Source: Cyanobacterium stanieri PCC 7202
Lineage (GTDB): Bacteria > Cyanobacteriota > Cyanobacteriia > Cyanobacteriales > Cyanobacteriaceae
Direction of reading: 5' to 3'
Assembly: GCA_000317655.1 (NCBI GenBank)
Contig: CP003940.1
Span: forward strand, 2,923,547 to 2,987,546
Length of the DNA: 64,000 bases
Both the position numbers and the translations under genes were made by a program. Of this stretch, positions 1 to 8,420 are shown one piece after another; the first letter of the stretch is position 1; every line of letters begins with the position of its first letter. The notes under the pieces are model-generated. The model did no database searches. It was not told the origin of the DNA and worked only from the letters and a program-made list of their open reading frames with translations.

Positions 1-2
1 AT

Positions 3-242
3 CATCAAGCCTACTCTCGGGGAGTAAAAATTATTGGAGCAACAGGTCATTACGTCACCCAAGACTTAGACGCAGGCCCGATTATCGAGCAAGATGTAGT
101 CAGAATCAGTCATCGTGACACCGTCGCCGACCTAATCAGGAAAGGAAAAGATCTCGAAAAAATTGTCCTCTCCCGTGCCGTCAGACTACATCTCCAGCAA
201 AGGGTACTCGTGTACGGTAACAAAACAGTGGTTTTTGGTTAA
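3..242 (+). CDS. purU: Formyltetrahydrofolate deformylase, C-terminal part
   Basis: The frame is open from the window edge and ends with TAA, giving the last 79 residues. The segment [20 protein letters not shown] is the conserved C-terminal end of the formyl-transferase fold of PurU, which hydrolyses 10-formyltetrahydrofolate to formate and tetrahydrofolate and so feeds purine synthesis and one-carbon balance. The ACT domain and catalytic N-terminal part lie outside the window. It converges on the metallothionein gene, with only four bases between the two stop codons. Confidence 0.9.
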   Translation, partial: HQAYSRGVKIIGATGHYVTQDLDAGPIIEQDVVRISHRDTVADLIRKGKDLEKIVLSRAVRLHLQQRVLVYGNKTVVFG

Positions 243-246
243 AAAC

Positions 247-414
247 CTATTTATCACATCCACAACCAGTATGCCCACAGCCGCTACCATTAGGATGTCC
301 GTCAGCACAGGCTTGACAGCAATAATAATGATCATTCTTTTGGATTGCATCGCTTAGATTCACAATACAAAGACAAGAAGGACAAGCACACTTCATTTGA
401 GTAACAGTAGTCAT
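247..414 (-). CDS. smtA: Bacterial metallothionein (SmtA type)
   Basis: This 55-residue gene encodes a cysteine-rich metal-sequestering protein. It has ten cysteines (C9, C11, C14, C16, C32, C33, C36, C46, C51, C53) and three histidines (H29, H40, H48). The spacing CACPSCLC, then YYCCQACADGH, then CGHTGCGC matches the SmtA zinc-finger-like fold that binds about four Zn or Cd ions. Remembered SmtA sequences have nine cysteines with Ser at the position of C33, so the CC pair is an extra potential ligand. The start is supported by AGGAG eight bases upstream and by an operator just beyond it. It lies 88 bp downstream of a Fur-family regulator on the same strand. Identification rests on cysteine spacing and is strong. 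Confidence 0.93.
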   Translation of the reverse strand: MTTVTQMKCACPSCLCIVNLSDAIQKNDHYYCCQACADGHPNGSGCGHTGCGCDK

Positions 415-446
415 AACTTTTCTCCTATTATTTATCCAATGTTTTT

Positions 447-477
447 ATTATAATATATGAACAGTAATTCAGGTATT
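447..477 (-). promoter_or_regulatory. SmtB-type 12-2-12 operator and -10 box of the metallothionein gene
   Basis: Positions 452-477 form an imperfect 12-2-12 inverted repeat. Read on the minus strand, the core CTGAATTACTGTTCAT closely resembles the SmtB/ZiaR operator family, in which TGAA half-sites flank a two-base centre. Eight of twelve arm positions pair. A perfect TATAAT (447-452 on the minus strand) abuts the operator, so a bound ArsR-family repressor would block the promoter until Zn or Cd releases it. No smtB gene is visible in the window. Confidence 0.75.
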
Positions 478-502
478 AAACAATAAAAAATTAACAATTA
501 TT

Positions 503-898
503 TTATTTTTTCCCCGATTCCTGCTGACAGCGATCGCACAGTCCAAAAAATTCCAAAGTATGATAATAAACCGTAAAATTTTGGGACTCACACCATTGAT
601 GTAACTGCTGATCAATAGGACAATCATTTAAAGGAATGGACTCCCCACAAGAAACACAATTAAGGTGATGAGGATGATGTTCATGCTTAATAACACTATA
701 CAAAGACTCCCCCGTGGGAGAAACCCGTTCTTGAATCAAACCCTCTTGGTGCAAAGCCTTCAGAGTGCGATAAACCGTCGCCAACCCCGTACTAGAACCC
801 TGTTGACGTAAACTAAAATGTATTTCCTGAGCGCTAATCTCCGTATTAATCTTTTCCAATAAAGCCAAAATAAGTTTTTGATTTTTAGTAGTCCGCAT
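503..898 (-). CDS. zur: Fur-family transcriptional regulator, probably Zur
   Basis: The 131-residue protein has an N-terminal winged helix (LATVYRTLKALHQEGLI, about residues 38-54) and a C-terminal metal-binding dimerisation domain. The HEHHPHHLNCVSC segment supplies the sensory histidines and the first CxxC, and LCDRC supplies the second CxxC of the structural zinc site. Fur-family repressors bind DNA with their metal co-repressor. The short length and the adjacent metallothionein gene point to a zinc sensor (Zur) rather than Fur or PerR. That assignment is inference from context; the Fur-family call is firm. Confidence 0.8.
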   Translation of the reverse strand: MRTTKNQKLILALLEKINTEISAQEIHFSLRQQGSSTGLATVYRTLKALHQEGLIQERVSPTGESLYSVIKHEHHPHHLNCVSCGESIPLNDCPIDQQLHQWCESQNFTVYYHTLEFFGLCDRCQQESGKK

Positions 899-1018
899 TA
901 TTTTGTAATAAAAACCGTAATCATGATAAATATACTGATTCTGGGCTTATTTTACCCTAAAAAGCCAAGCTATTTAAGACAGAATAAACCCAAACATCTT
1001 TTTTTGTAAGTGATAGCC

Positions 1019-4000
1019 CTAAGACTTAGCACTAGAAGAAGTTAAAAATATCTCCCCATTAATCATCCGTTTTGCCACATCCAATAACTCATCCTCAATA
1101 TAAGGCTTAGTAAAATAAGCCCTAGCTCCCAAATCAGCCGCAATGCTACGATGCTTTTCCGCCCCCCGAGAAGTTACCATTGCCACAGGTAACTGACACA
1201 AAACATCATCCTGCTGCATCCTTGCCAACAACTCCAAACCATTCATACGGGGCATCTCAATATCGCACAAGACAATATCACAGGGTAATCCCTCCGCCAA
1301 TTTTTCCCAAGCATCCTGTCCATCCCTAGCCACTTCTACCTCATAACCCGCCTTCTTAAAAGACAGAGATAACATTTCCCGTACCACCACCGAATCATCA
1401 ATAATTAAGACCATCGGAGCCGAGTTAGTTCTTCGTTTCGCACCGCCAAAAGTAGATTTATGCTCATCAGCTTGAATATCAGTAATCTTAGCCGTAGATA
1501 CTCTTGTACTACCTTCCAACAAGACCTCTCCATTCATCATCCTTTGAGCCGAATCAATTAATTCTTTATCCACACAAGGCTTGATCAAATAAGCACAAGC
1601 CCCCAATTCTGCTGCAATTTTTTGATGACGTTGAGAACCCCGAGAAGATAAAATCGCCATAGGAATGTGAGCGAATTCTGACTCTTCCTGTAGATGTTGT
1701 AACAACTCCAAACCGTTCATACGGGGCATTTCAATATCACAGAAAATCAAATTACAAGGTAAGCCCGAGCGCAACTTCTGCCATGCCTCTTGTCCATCCC
1801 TTGCCTGTTCCACTCGATAACCCTCCTTAGAAAAAGTCATCGATAACATTTCCCGCACCGTAATAGAATCATCCACAATCAACACAAGAGGAGCAACATT
1901 CACCTGAGACTCAAACATAGTATTCCGTTGAATGGGAACACTAGGAAACATCTGAGACTTAATTTGATTACTCAAACTACCCTCAGCAATTTGGATCAAC
2001 TCGATGACATCTCCCACAGGCATGATAGTACCATCACTGCGTACGGTAGCCCCTGAAATACCTTTAGGCTTGGGTAAAGGACCTGAAATTTGCTTAATTA
2101 CTATTTCCTCTTCAGGCAATATTTGGTCAACCTCCACTGCCAGAATATTATTACCCCCCCTGAGAATAATTACAGAAACCGTATTTTCATCATTCGTACC
2201 CGAGCCATACATAAAACTACGACTCATTTGACGATTATATTGCAACAATTGGTTGAGAGGACGAAGGGGAATTTTATTTTTGTTCCAAGTAATATAACTC
2301 TTACCATCCTCATCCTTTTCGATATTTTGACGGGATAATATCTTGGTATCCTCAATCCCATCGATGGGAAAGGCAATACGAACATTATCATTAAGACAAC
2401 AAAGCGCCTTGCCGATGGTGAGGGTGAGCGGTAAACGCATGGTAAAAGTTGTACCCCTACCCGGAATAGAATCAATGGTGACAGATCCCCTGATTTCGTT
2501 GAGCTTGTTACGGACAATATCTAAGCCGACTCCTCTTCCTGCATGACTATCAGCTTTTTCCTTGGTGGTAAAACCTGCATGGAAAAGAAAATCATAAATT
2601 TCTTGATTTTTCAGAGTATTAGCTTCTTCTGGAGTAATCAAATTTTTCTGGATTGCTTTTTCCTTAACCTTATGGGCATTAATTCCCGCCCCATCGTCAG
2701 ATATAGAAATAACCGTTTGTGGGCCTTGTAAAAATGCTCTTACGGTAATCGTACCCATGGGGTCTTTTCCGTTGGCTTTACGCTCTTCTGGTTGCTCAAT
2801 ACCGTGGGTTACAGAGTTTTTAACAATTTGCAAAAGAGGATCCCAAAGATGTTCCAAAATCATCTTATCGATTAATACCTCTCTACCCTCAACCTTGAGT
2901 TGAACTTGTTTATCATAACCTTGGGCAATCTTGCGAATGGGCAAGGGAAGACGATCTGCATTTTGAGCAAAAGGCACCATGCGAGATTTATTAATTTGCT
3001 CTTGCAGTTGGTCTGTAATATCTCGGATATTTTTGCCTAATTGATCTGTTTCATCCACAAGGAATTGAATATCAGAAGTTGATTCTCGAATCCGCACAAC
3101 CAACTCAATCATTTCTTGAGCTAATAGGTGAAACTCACTAAAACGATCTAGTTCGAGATCGTCTAATTCGATCTCAGGAAAAAAAGCATTACTGTTATTG
3201 GTTTGATCTCGGTTTTTAGAGGTATTTTGACTGATGTTACCTCGTTCTAGTTGCTCTCTGACGGTTGATTGATTACGTTTTCTACTATTAATCAAAGAAC
3301 CTTCGAGAAGGCTTTTTTCGTACATATCTTGGGTTCTGTCCCCCACCTCACTAAGATCTTGGGCATGGGAAAGAAGGTTATCCAAAAACTGTCGTAATTT
3401 TTCTTGGTCTTCTTGTAGACGATTTCGGCGGATGACCATTTCCCCAATGAGATTGTTAAGGCTATCTAATTGCTTAACAGGAACCCTCATGCTTTGCTCA
3501 AAGGTGGGTTGCTTTTGGGTTTGAACGGTTGGGGCTTGGGGTTTTGTCCAAGGTTTTTTATGGGAGGGTTTTTCGGCTTCTGCCAATAAACGATCTAAAT
3601 CGCTTAATTCTTTTTCGAGGTTGTTTTCCTCGGAGACGGAGGAAGAAGATTGACTGAGGTTGATTTTTTCACCGACAATCTTTTCTAGTTGTTGCCAATT
3701 AACTTCTATTTCGGACTGATGACGGGAGTTAATTACTTTTTCTAGTTCTTCAAACTGTTCGTAATAGTGGGAGGTTGATGGGGTTGTTTCCCACAAATCG
3801 AGGCTGAAAAGTTCCGTTTCACTCAAGAGATGATTTTCTTGGACGATGGTGTAGTCTAAATCTTCAAATTGATCGTAAATAATTAATTTATCGGAGAAAA
3901 CAAGGTCTTGAGAAGATGGTTCTTCTTGATGCTCAATTTGAGATACTAAATCTGCGATTTCATCTTGGGGATTTTCAATAATAACTGTACCATGGGGATC

Positions 4001-4915
4001 TTGGAGTTCATGGTGGACGGTTAAATTATCGGTACCAAAATCGATCGCCCCCGGTTCATCAAATAAATCTTCGATGCCATTGCTCAAAGGTTCGGAGGAA
4101 GTTTCTTCGTCCAAAAAGTCCCACTCTTCATCCATGGAATTGCCATCATTAGTAGCATCTTCCATCTCATCAAAAAGCTGCTCAAAGTCTCCTGTATCTT
4201 GTTCGTTGGTACTGGTAAAGATATTGTCAAATAAATCATTTCCCCTGGTGGGATGTTCGTCGCTAATGTGGGTATTCTGATGGAAGGAGTTGTTAACTGT
4301 TTCCTCATCATCGGTATCAGTAAATATATCCTCCTCATCATCGGTGATGAAAGAAGTCAAATCCTCATCCCCAGTGCTTACTTGTTCGGCAAATTTTTCC
4401 GTATTGGTAAACAGGGTTTCTCGCCAGAGATCTTTTTCGATGGTGTTTTTCTGGGAGGGGGGAGAATCTAGTTCGGGGGCTTTGGATTCATTTTCGGGGA
4501 TAGGAGTAATTTCCTCTGAGGAGGTATCCATATCTGCCCCTGCATAAACAGTTTCCACATCCATAAATCGGGTACGGGCAGAGGGTGCTAACTCCAAAAG
4601 TTGGTCACTGACACTAATGGCATTTAAATCCCCTTTTAACAAATATTCGGCGGCGGTTTTTATTTCTTTAATAATTAACTTGGTGGTGGAAATATATTCA
4701 TGGTGGGGCTTGGCGATCGCACCTTGGGATGTTTCCATAATCGCCACCCAACCGAATAAATTTTGCTTTCTACCCTCAAGAGAAAGAGCCTCACAGTGTT
4801 TTTGGATACTTCGCCTATGCTCGGGACTATCTCCCTGTTTCAATAACTTCAACATTGCCCCCAAACGGAGCAAACTTTGCTTATACAATTCTTGAGCTTG
4901 ACTAGAGGAACTCAT
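1019..4915 (-). CDS. CheA-type hybrid histidine kinase with two C-terminal receiver domains
   Basis: This 1298-residue protein is a chemotaxis/twitching-type kinase of the cyanobacterial PilL/TaxAY class. Residues 1-120 are helical, and roughly 120-460 is acidic low-complexity linker. A CheA dimerisation segment (VPVKQLDSLNNLIGEM, near 475) precedes an HATPase domain (N box LLQIVKNSVTHGIE near 690, G box GRGVGLDIV near 790). A CheW-like domain follows (about 830-970). Two receiver domains lie near 1005-1125 and 1165-1290, each with a DD pair and CDIEMPRMNG around the phospho-acceptor Asp. No HxxKG-type Hpt motif is visible at the N-terminus, so the phosphorylatable His is probably on another protein. 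It stands alone, without cheW or mcp genes nearby. Confidence 0.88.
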   Translation of the reverse strand: MSSSSQAQELYKQSLLRLGAMLKLLKQGDSPEHRRSIQKHCEALSLEGRKQNLFGWVAIMETSQGAIAKPHHEYISTTKLIIKEIKTAAEYLLKGDLNAISVSDQLLELAPSARTRFMDVETVYAGADMDTSSEEITPIPENESKAPELDSPPSQKNTIEKDLWRETLFTNTEKFAEQVSTGDEDLTSFITDDEEDIFTDTDDEETVNNSFHQNTHISDEHPTRGNDLFDNIFTSTNEQDTGDFEQLFDEMEDATNDGNSMDEEWDFLDEETSSEPLSNGIEDLFDEPGAIDFGTDNLTVHHELQDPHGTVIIENPQDEIADLVSQIEHQEEPSSQDLVFSDKLIIYDQFEDLDYTIVQENHLLSETELFSLDLWETTPSTSHYYEQFEELEKVINSRHQSEIEVNWQQLEKIVGEKINLSQSSSSVSEENNLEKELSDLDRLLAEAEKPSHKKPWTKPQAPTVQTQKQPTFEQSMRVPVKQLDSLNNLIGEMVIRRNRLQEDQEKLRQFLDNLLSHAQDLSEVGDRTQDMYEKSLLEGSLINSRKRNQSTVREQLERGNISQNTSKNRDQTNNSNAFFPEIELDDLELDRFSEFHLLAQEMIELVVRIRESTSDIQFLVDETDQLGKNIRDITDQLQEQINKSRMVPFAQNADRLPLPIRKIAQGYDKQVQLKVEGREVLIDKMILEHLWDPLLQIVKNSVTHGIEQPEERKANGKDPMGTITVRAFLQGPQTVISISDDGAGINAHKVKEKAIQKNLITPEEANTLKNQEIYDFLFHAGFTTKEKADSHAGRGVGLDIVRNKLNEIRGSVTIDSIPGRGTTFTMRLPLTLTIGKALCCLNDNVRIAFPIDGIEDTKILSRQNIEKDEDGKSYITWNKNKIPLRPLNQLLQYNRQMSRSFMYGSGTNDENTVSVIILRGGNNILAVEVDQILPEEEIVIKQISGPLPKPKGISGATVRSDGTIMPVGDVIELIQIAEGSLSNQIKSQMFPSVPIQRNTMFESQVNVAPLVLIVDDSITVREMLSMTFSKEGYRVEQARDGQEAWQKLRSGLPCNLIFCDIEMPRMNGLELLQHLQEESEFAHIPMAILSSRGSQRHQKIAAELGACAYLIKPCVDKELIDSAQRMMNGEVLLEGSTRVSTAKITDIQADEHKSTFGGAKRRTNSAPMVLIIDDSVVVREMLSLSFKKAGYEVEVARDGQDAWEKLAEGLPCDIVLCDIEMPRMNGLELLARMQQDDVLCQLPVAMVTSRGAEKHRSIAADLGARAYFTKPYIEDELLDVAKRMINGEIFLTSSSAKS

Positions 4916-5025
4916 AATAATCTCTTGACCAATTTATTACAAAGGAAACCAAACTGGAGATACGACAAAAAAAGACTGCAAAAATTTGTCTCTAATACAT
5001 TTTTAGTATAGCGTGAGAGCTATTA

Positions 5026-5703
5026 TCATCGATGATTCAAAATAAATTCAGCAATGGTTAAATCTATGGGAGTAGTCACCTTTAAATTTGTCTCTTCTCC
5101 CTCCACGATTTGCACCGAATAGCCACATTTTTCCAAAAGGGCAGCATCATCAGTTACTTCCCATCCTAATTGTAATCCTTGGTCATGACATTGTTTCAAC
5201 AAATTTACATCAAATCCTTGGGGAGTTTGAGCCGCCCATAGGTAGTCACGATTAGGGGTATCAATTACTGTTTTTTGTTCATCCACTACCTTAATAGTGT
5301 CTTTGACGGGAATAGCGGCAATCAAACCCTGACAATGATCCAACGCTCTGCCACAGCGATCAAAAAGTTCTGGGGTTGCCAAACATCTCGCTCCATCATG
5401 GATTAAGACCTTTTGGGCATGGGCAGGGAGGGCTTGTAGACCATTATAAACCGATTGTTGTCTGGTGTCTCCCCCTTTTATTAGGGTAATGGGTTTGGTC
5501 AGGGATAGCTGATCAATTATTTTCTTAAATTCTTCAAAATCATAGGGTTGCCCCATAATTCCTATCCATTCAATTTCCTGAGATTTTTCGGCATTAATTA
5601 ATGTCCATGCCAAAAGAGGTTTATCTTTCAAAGGAAGTAGTAGTTTATTGCCTTTTGCTCCCATTCTTTTGCCGACACCTGCGGCAGGAATTAATAAAAA
5701 CAT
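5026..5703 (-). CDS. ispD: 2-C-methyl-D-erythritol 4-phosphate cytidylyltransferase
   Basis: The enzyme joins CTP to methylerythritol phosphate in the MEP isoprenoid pathway, which supplies carotenoid, phytol and quinone side chains. The nucleotide-binding loop LIPAAGVGKRMG lies at the very N-terminus, HDGARC lies mid-protein, and WAAQTPQGF and VTDDA are conserved further on. I chose the ATG at 5703 because it places the loop at residue 4, as in the family. The frame extends upstream to 5757, but those 18 residues have no family counterpart. Length is then 225 residues. Confidence 0.92.
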   Translation of the reverse strand: MFLLIPAAGVGKRMGAKGNKLLLPLKDKPLLAWTLINAEKSQEIEWIGIMGQPYDFEEFKKIIDQLSLTKPITLIKGGDTRQQSVYNGLQALPAHAQKVLIHDGARCLATPELFDRCGRALDHCQGLIAAIPVKDTIKVVDEQKTVIDTPNRDYLWAAQTPQGFDVNLLKQCHDQGLQLGWEVTDDAALLEKCGYSVQIVEGEETNLKVTTPIDLTIAEFILNHR

Positions 5704-5761
5704 AGAATCTTCAGAATTGGATAGAATGATTTGATAAATCACAAAGTTAATTTTCACCTCT

Positions 5762-5795
5762 GTTCATTGTCAATTGTCCATGGTCAATTGTCAAT
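5762..5795. repeat. Intergenic CAATTG-type dispersed repeat
   Basis: The stretch between ispD and bioF consists of TGTCAATTGTCCATGG followed by TCAATTGTCAAT, a self-complementary run around CCATGG. Related CAATTGAC/CCATTG runs occur at 36711-36752 and more weakly near 38557-38600 and 62850-62880, all between genes. They look like one dispersed intergenic family. Confidence 0.6.
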
Positions 5796-5821
5796 TTGTT
5801 CTAGGTGTTGGAGTTTTTTTT

Positions 5822-6976
5822 ATGACTGATTCTTTGGGGCAACATCTACAGAAGTCTCTACACACGATCAAAAAGGCTAATTGGTATCGGCAAGAGCAAA
5901 AAATTACTGATTTATCGGGTTGTACCATTACCATTGATGGTCAAAGGATGATCAATTTTGCCAGTAATGACTATTTGGGGTTGGCTACGGATATTCGTCT
6001 CAAACAAGCGGCTATGGATGCGGTGGAGCGTTATGGTACGGGTAGCACTGGCTCTCGTCTTCTCAGTGGTCATAGAACCCTTCATGGAGAGTTAGAAAGG
6101 GCGATCGCCTCTTTTAAACAAACCGAGGAAGCCTTGGTATTTAGTTCGGGATATTTAGCTAATTTGGGTACTATTTCTGCCCTCATGGGCAAAAAAGATT
6201 TAATTTTAGAGGACGAATATAACCACTCAAGTCTCAAAAATGGTGCCAAACTCAGTCAAGCCCACCGTATTGAATATGAACATCTCAACTGCCAAAATTT
6301 AATCGAAAAATTAATTCAAGTTCGTTCCCAATACCGTCACTGTCTCATCGTCACCGACAGTGTCTTTAGTATGGATGGGGATGTATCCCCCCTACCCCAA
6401 CTCTTGGACATTGCCCAAAAATTTGACTGTTGGTTAATGGTGGATGAAGCCCACGGCACAGGGGTATTAGGTAAAAATGGGGCAGGATGTTTAGAACATT
6501 TTGAGATCAAAAGTGAGCGTATCATCCAAATTGGCACCCTCAGTAAAGCTGTGGGTAGTCTGGGGGGTTATGTAGCAGGAAATAAAGTCTTAATTGAATT
6601 TTTGCGAAATCGTTGCGCCACATGGATTTATACCACTGCCCTCTCCCCCGCAGATACCGCCGCCGCCTTGGCAGGGATTAATATTATTCGCTCTGAGGCC
6701 CATCGTCGTCATAATTTATGGACAAACATTAATTTACTCAAGGAGTTATTTAACCAAACTAATTTAAAGATTTTCCCCTCCGATTCGGCTATCTTATGTT
6801 TACCCCTCGAAGATGCTTCCCAAGGTTTACTTATCTCCGCTAAAGTGCGATCGCACGGCTTTTATGTTCCTGCCATTCGTCCTCCCACCGTACCCACTAG
6901 CCGTTTACGTTTCTCTCTCATGGCAACCCATGAAATCAATCACCTCCAAGAATTAATCAAAGCCCTAATCCAGTAA
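5822..6976 (+). CDS. bioF: 8-amino-7-oxononanoate synthase
   Basis: This PLP-dependent alpha-oxoamine synthase condenses pimeloyl thioester with L-alanine in biotin synthesis. Seen motifs are [10 protein letters not shown] near the N-terminus, [20 protein letters not shown] with the PLP-contacting Asp, and [13 protein letters not shown], whose Lys forms the Schiff base. I chose the ATG at 5822 (384 residues) because upstream codons fall in an intergenic repeat. Its 3' end overlaps the convergent TM2 gene by 12 bases. No other bio gene is adjacent. Confidence 0.9.
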   Translation: MTDSLGQHLQKSLHTIKKANWYRQEQKITDLSGCTITIDGQRMINFASNDYLGLATDIRLKQAAMDAVERYGTGSTGSRLLSGHRTLHGELERAIASFKQTEEALVFSSGYLANLGTISALMGKKDLILEDEYNHSSLKNGAKLSQAHRIEYEHLNCQNLIEKLIQVRSQYRHCLIVTDSVFSMDGDVSPLPQLLDIAQKFDCWLMVDEAHGTGVLGKNGAGCLEHFEIKSERIIQIGTLSKAVGSLGGYVAGNKVLIEFLRNRCATWIYTTALSPADTAAALAGINIIRSEAHRRHNLWTNINLLKELFNQTNLKIFPSDSAILCLPLEDASQGLLISAKVRSHGFYVPAIRPPTVPTSRLRFSLMATHEINHLQELIKALIQ

Positions 6977-7366
6977 AACACGACGCTTTTGTTCAAACTC
7001 ATACTCAGAAATTAACCCCTCCTTCCTCAAATTCTCCAACTCACGAATAGCCGAAACCACATCCACCGTATTCTGTGCCATCAAAGACTTTTGCTCTAAA
7101 CTGGCTATCTCTCCATGATCATTGTTAGAATTAAAAAACAACTGATCCTGAGACTGTAACAAATACAGCACCACATCCACCGCACAGGCAATTTTTACCA
7201 GAGGGCTATTCCAACCCAAAACCAAATATAAAACCCCCCAAATTGGCTGTCCCAAATAAAACTTATGTAACCCACCCAACGGGGCAATAGTACCTAGGAA
7301 AGCTAGAATAATACTGATGATTTTTTTCTTCGGTAAATTATTCACAGAATTGGTAGAAGATTGCAT
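6965..7366 (-). CDS. TM2-domain membrane protein with C-terminal SHOCT-like segment
   Basis: The 133-residue protein has a TM2 domain: a first helix around residues 15-30 ([24 protein letters not shown]), with the typical G-G-x-H-x-FYLG turn, then a second helix around 42-68. The last 28 residues ([20 protein letters not shown]) match the short SHOCT pattern, in which a helical hairpin reads LxxLxxxGxITxxEFxxxK. Such proteins are small inner-membrane proteins of unknown role. It converges on bioF with a 12-base overlap. Confidence 0.75.
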   Translation of the reverse strand: MQSSTNSVNNLPKKKIISIILAFLGTIAPLGGLHKFYLGQPIWGVLYLVLGWNSPLVKIACAVDVVLYLLQSQDQLFFNSNNDHGEIASLEQKSLMAQNTVDVVSAIRELENLRKEGLISEYEFEQKRRVLLD

Positions 7367-7489
7367 AATAACGGTTTAATACGGAAATCCGTATCCTAAA
7401 ACTAATGTATCTAATTTTATAATTAAACTAAGGTAATCGCAGAACTTTATTCACCGTAACTACCATATTGCACTTTAAGAGGAAAGAAA

Positions 7490-7801
7490 ATGGGTTTTTT
7501 TGATTCGGAAGTAGTACAACAAGAAGCCAAACAACTATTTGAAGATTATCAAGACCTCACAAGACTAGGAGGGGAATTTGGTAAATTTGATCGAGAAGGG
7601 AAAAAAATCTTTATCGAGAAAATGGAAGATATGATGGAACGTTATCGTATCTTTATGAAAAGATTTGAACTCTCCGAAGACTTCATGGCAAAAATGACCA
7701 TTGAGCAACTGAAAACCCAACTCAGTCAATTTGGTACTACTCCCGAACAAATGTTCATGCAGATGAACCAAACCCTCGAAAGAATGAAAAAAGAAATTTG
7801 A
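7490..7801 (+). CDS. DUF1825 family protein
   Basis: This 103-residue soluble, charged, helical protein starts MGFFDSEVVQQEAKQLFEDY, the signature beginning of the DUF1825 family, which is conserved in nearly all cyanobacteria. AGAGGAAAG precedes the ATG. No catalytic motif is visible and function is unknown. A DUF760 gene follows on the same strand 145 bp away. Confidence 0.8.
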   Translation: MGFFDSEVVQQEAKQLFEDYQDLTRLGGEFGKFDREGKKIFIEKMEDMMERYRIFMKRFELSEDFMAKMTIEQLKTQLSQFGTTPEQMFMQMNQTLERMKKEI

Positions 7802-7946
7802 TTCTTCCCCTACCGTAATATTTATACTCCTTAAGTTCGGTTCTACTTAATCGAGAGATCATACTAGAAAAGTAAGTTAGGAATATAACAGAAAATTTTT
7901 GTTGAACAAAAATCGATAAAAATAAATAGTCATTGAGGAGAAAAAA

Positions 7947-8285
7947 ATGAACCAATCATTCAATCGCCAACCCAACTATTTTAATGGTCAAGATGGAGAT
8001 AATAATTTATTAAAGTATCTTCAATCCTTAAGTCCAGAAACCATTGCAAATTTATCTCAGCCCCAGTCTCAGGAAGTTTTTCAAGTCATGGAAAAAAATA
8101 TTGTCGGTTTATTGGGCAATCTTCCCGCAGAAGGGTTTGGAGTGATGGTAAGTACCAGTAGGGAAAATTTAGGTAAGTTATTGGCTTCAGCAATGATGAG
8201 CGGTTATTTGTTACGTAATGCAGAACAAAGAATGGATTTTGAAAACGCCTTATCAGGATCTGAAAGTCAAGATCGTCATCAATAA
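7947..8285 (+). CDS. DUF760 family protein
   Basis: The 112-residue protein has the DUF760 core, LLKYLQSLSPETIANLSQP near residue 22, followed by a segment conserved in cyanobacteria and plastids (NIVGLLGNLPAEGFGV and MSGYLLRNAEQRM). GAGGAG lies seven bases before the ATG. It has no signal peptide or membrane segment. The biochemical role is not known from sequence. Confidence 0.78.
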   Translation: MNQSFNRQPNYFNGQDGDNNLLKYLQSLSPETIANLSQPQSQEVFQVMEKNIVGLLGNLPAEGFGVMVSTSRENLGKLLASAMMSGYLLRNAEQRMDFENALSGSESQDRHQ

Positions 8286-8292
8286 TTATCAT

Positions 8293-8322
8293 TGGGGTTT
8301 TAGTTTCTCAAAACCTCATTTT
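8293..8322 (+). terminator. Probable terminator after the DUF760 gene
   Basis: A nine-base stem (TGGGGTTTT with AAAACCTCA, one G-U pair) with an eight-base loop is followed by TTTTA, eight bases after the DUF760 stop. Confidence 0.5.
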
Positions 8323-8420
8323 ATATGATTTTTTTAATTGTTACTATTTTTTATAACTTTTTACATAAAATAAAATATTAATAAATAATTTTTTAAAAAA
8401 ACTGTCATAAATATATTCTT

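Noticed and set aside
2004-2731. Several open frames on the plus strand across the CheA-type kinase gene
   Set aside because: They are antisense to a strong, domain-rich gene, have no ribosome sites and show no family resemblance.
5704-5757. N-terminal extension of ispD
   Set aside because: The 18 extra residues have no counterpart in the family, and the loop motif would start unusually late.
5774-5821. N-terminal extension of bioF
   Set aside because: The codons lie inside an intergenic repeat and a better ATG lies at 5822.
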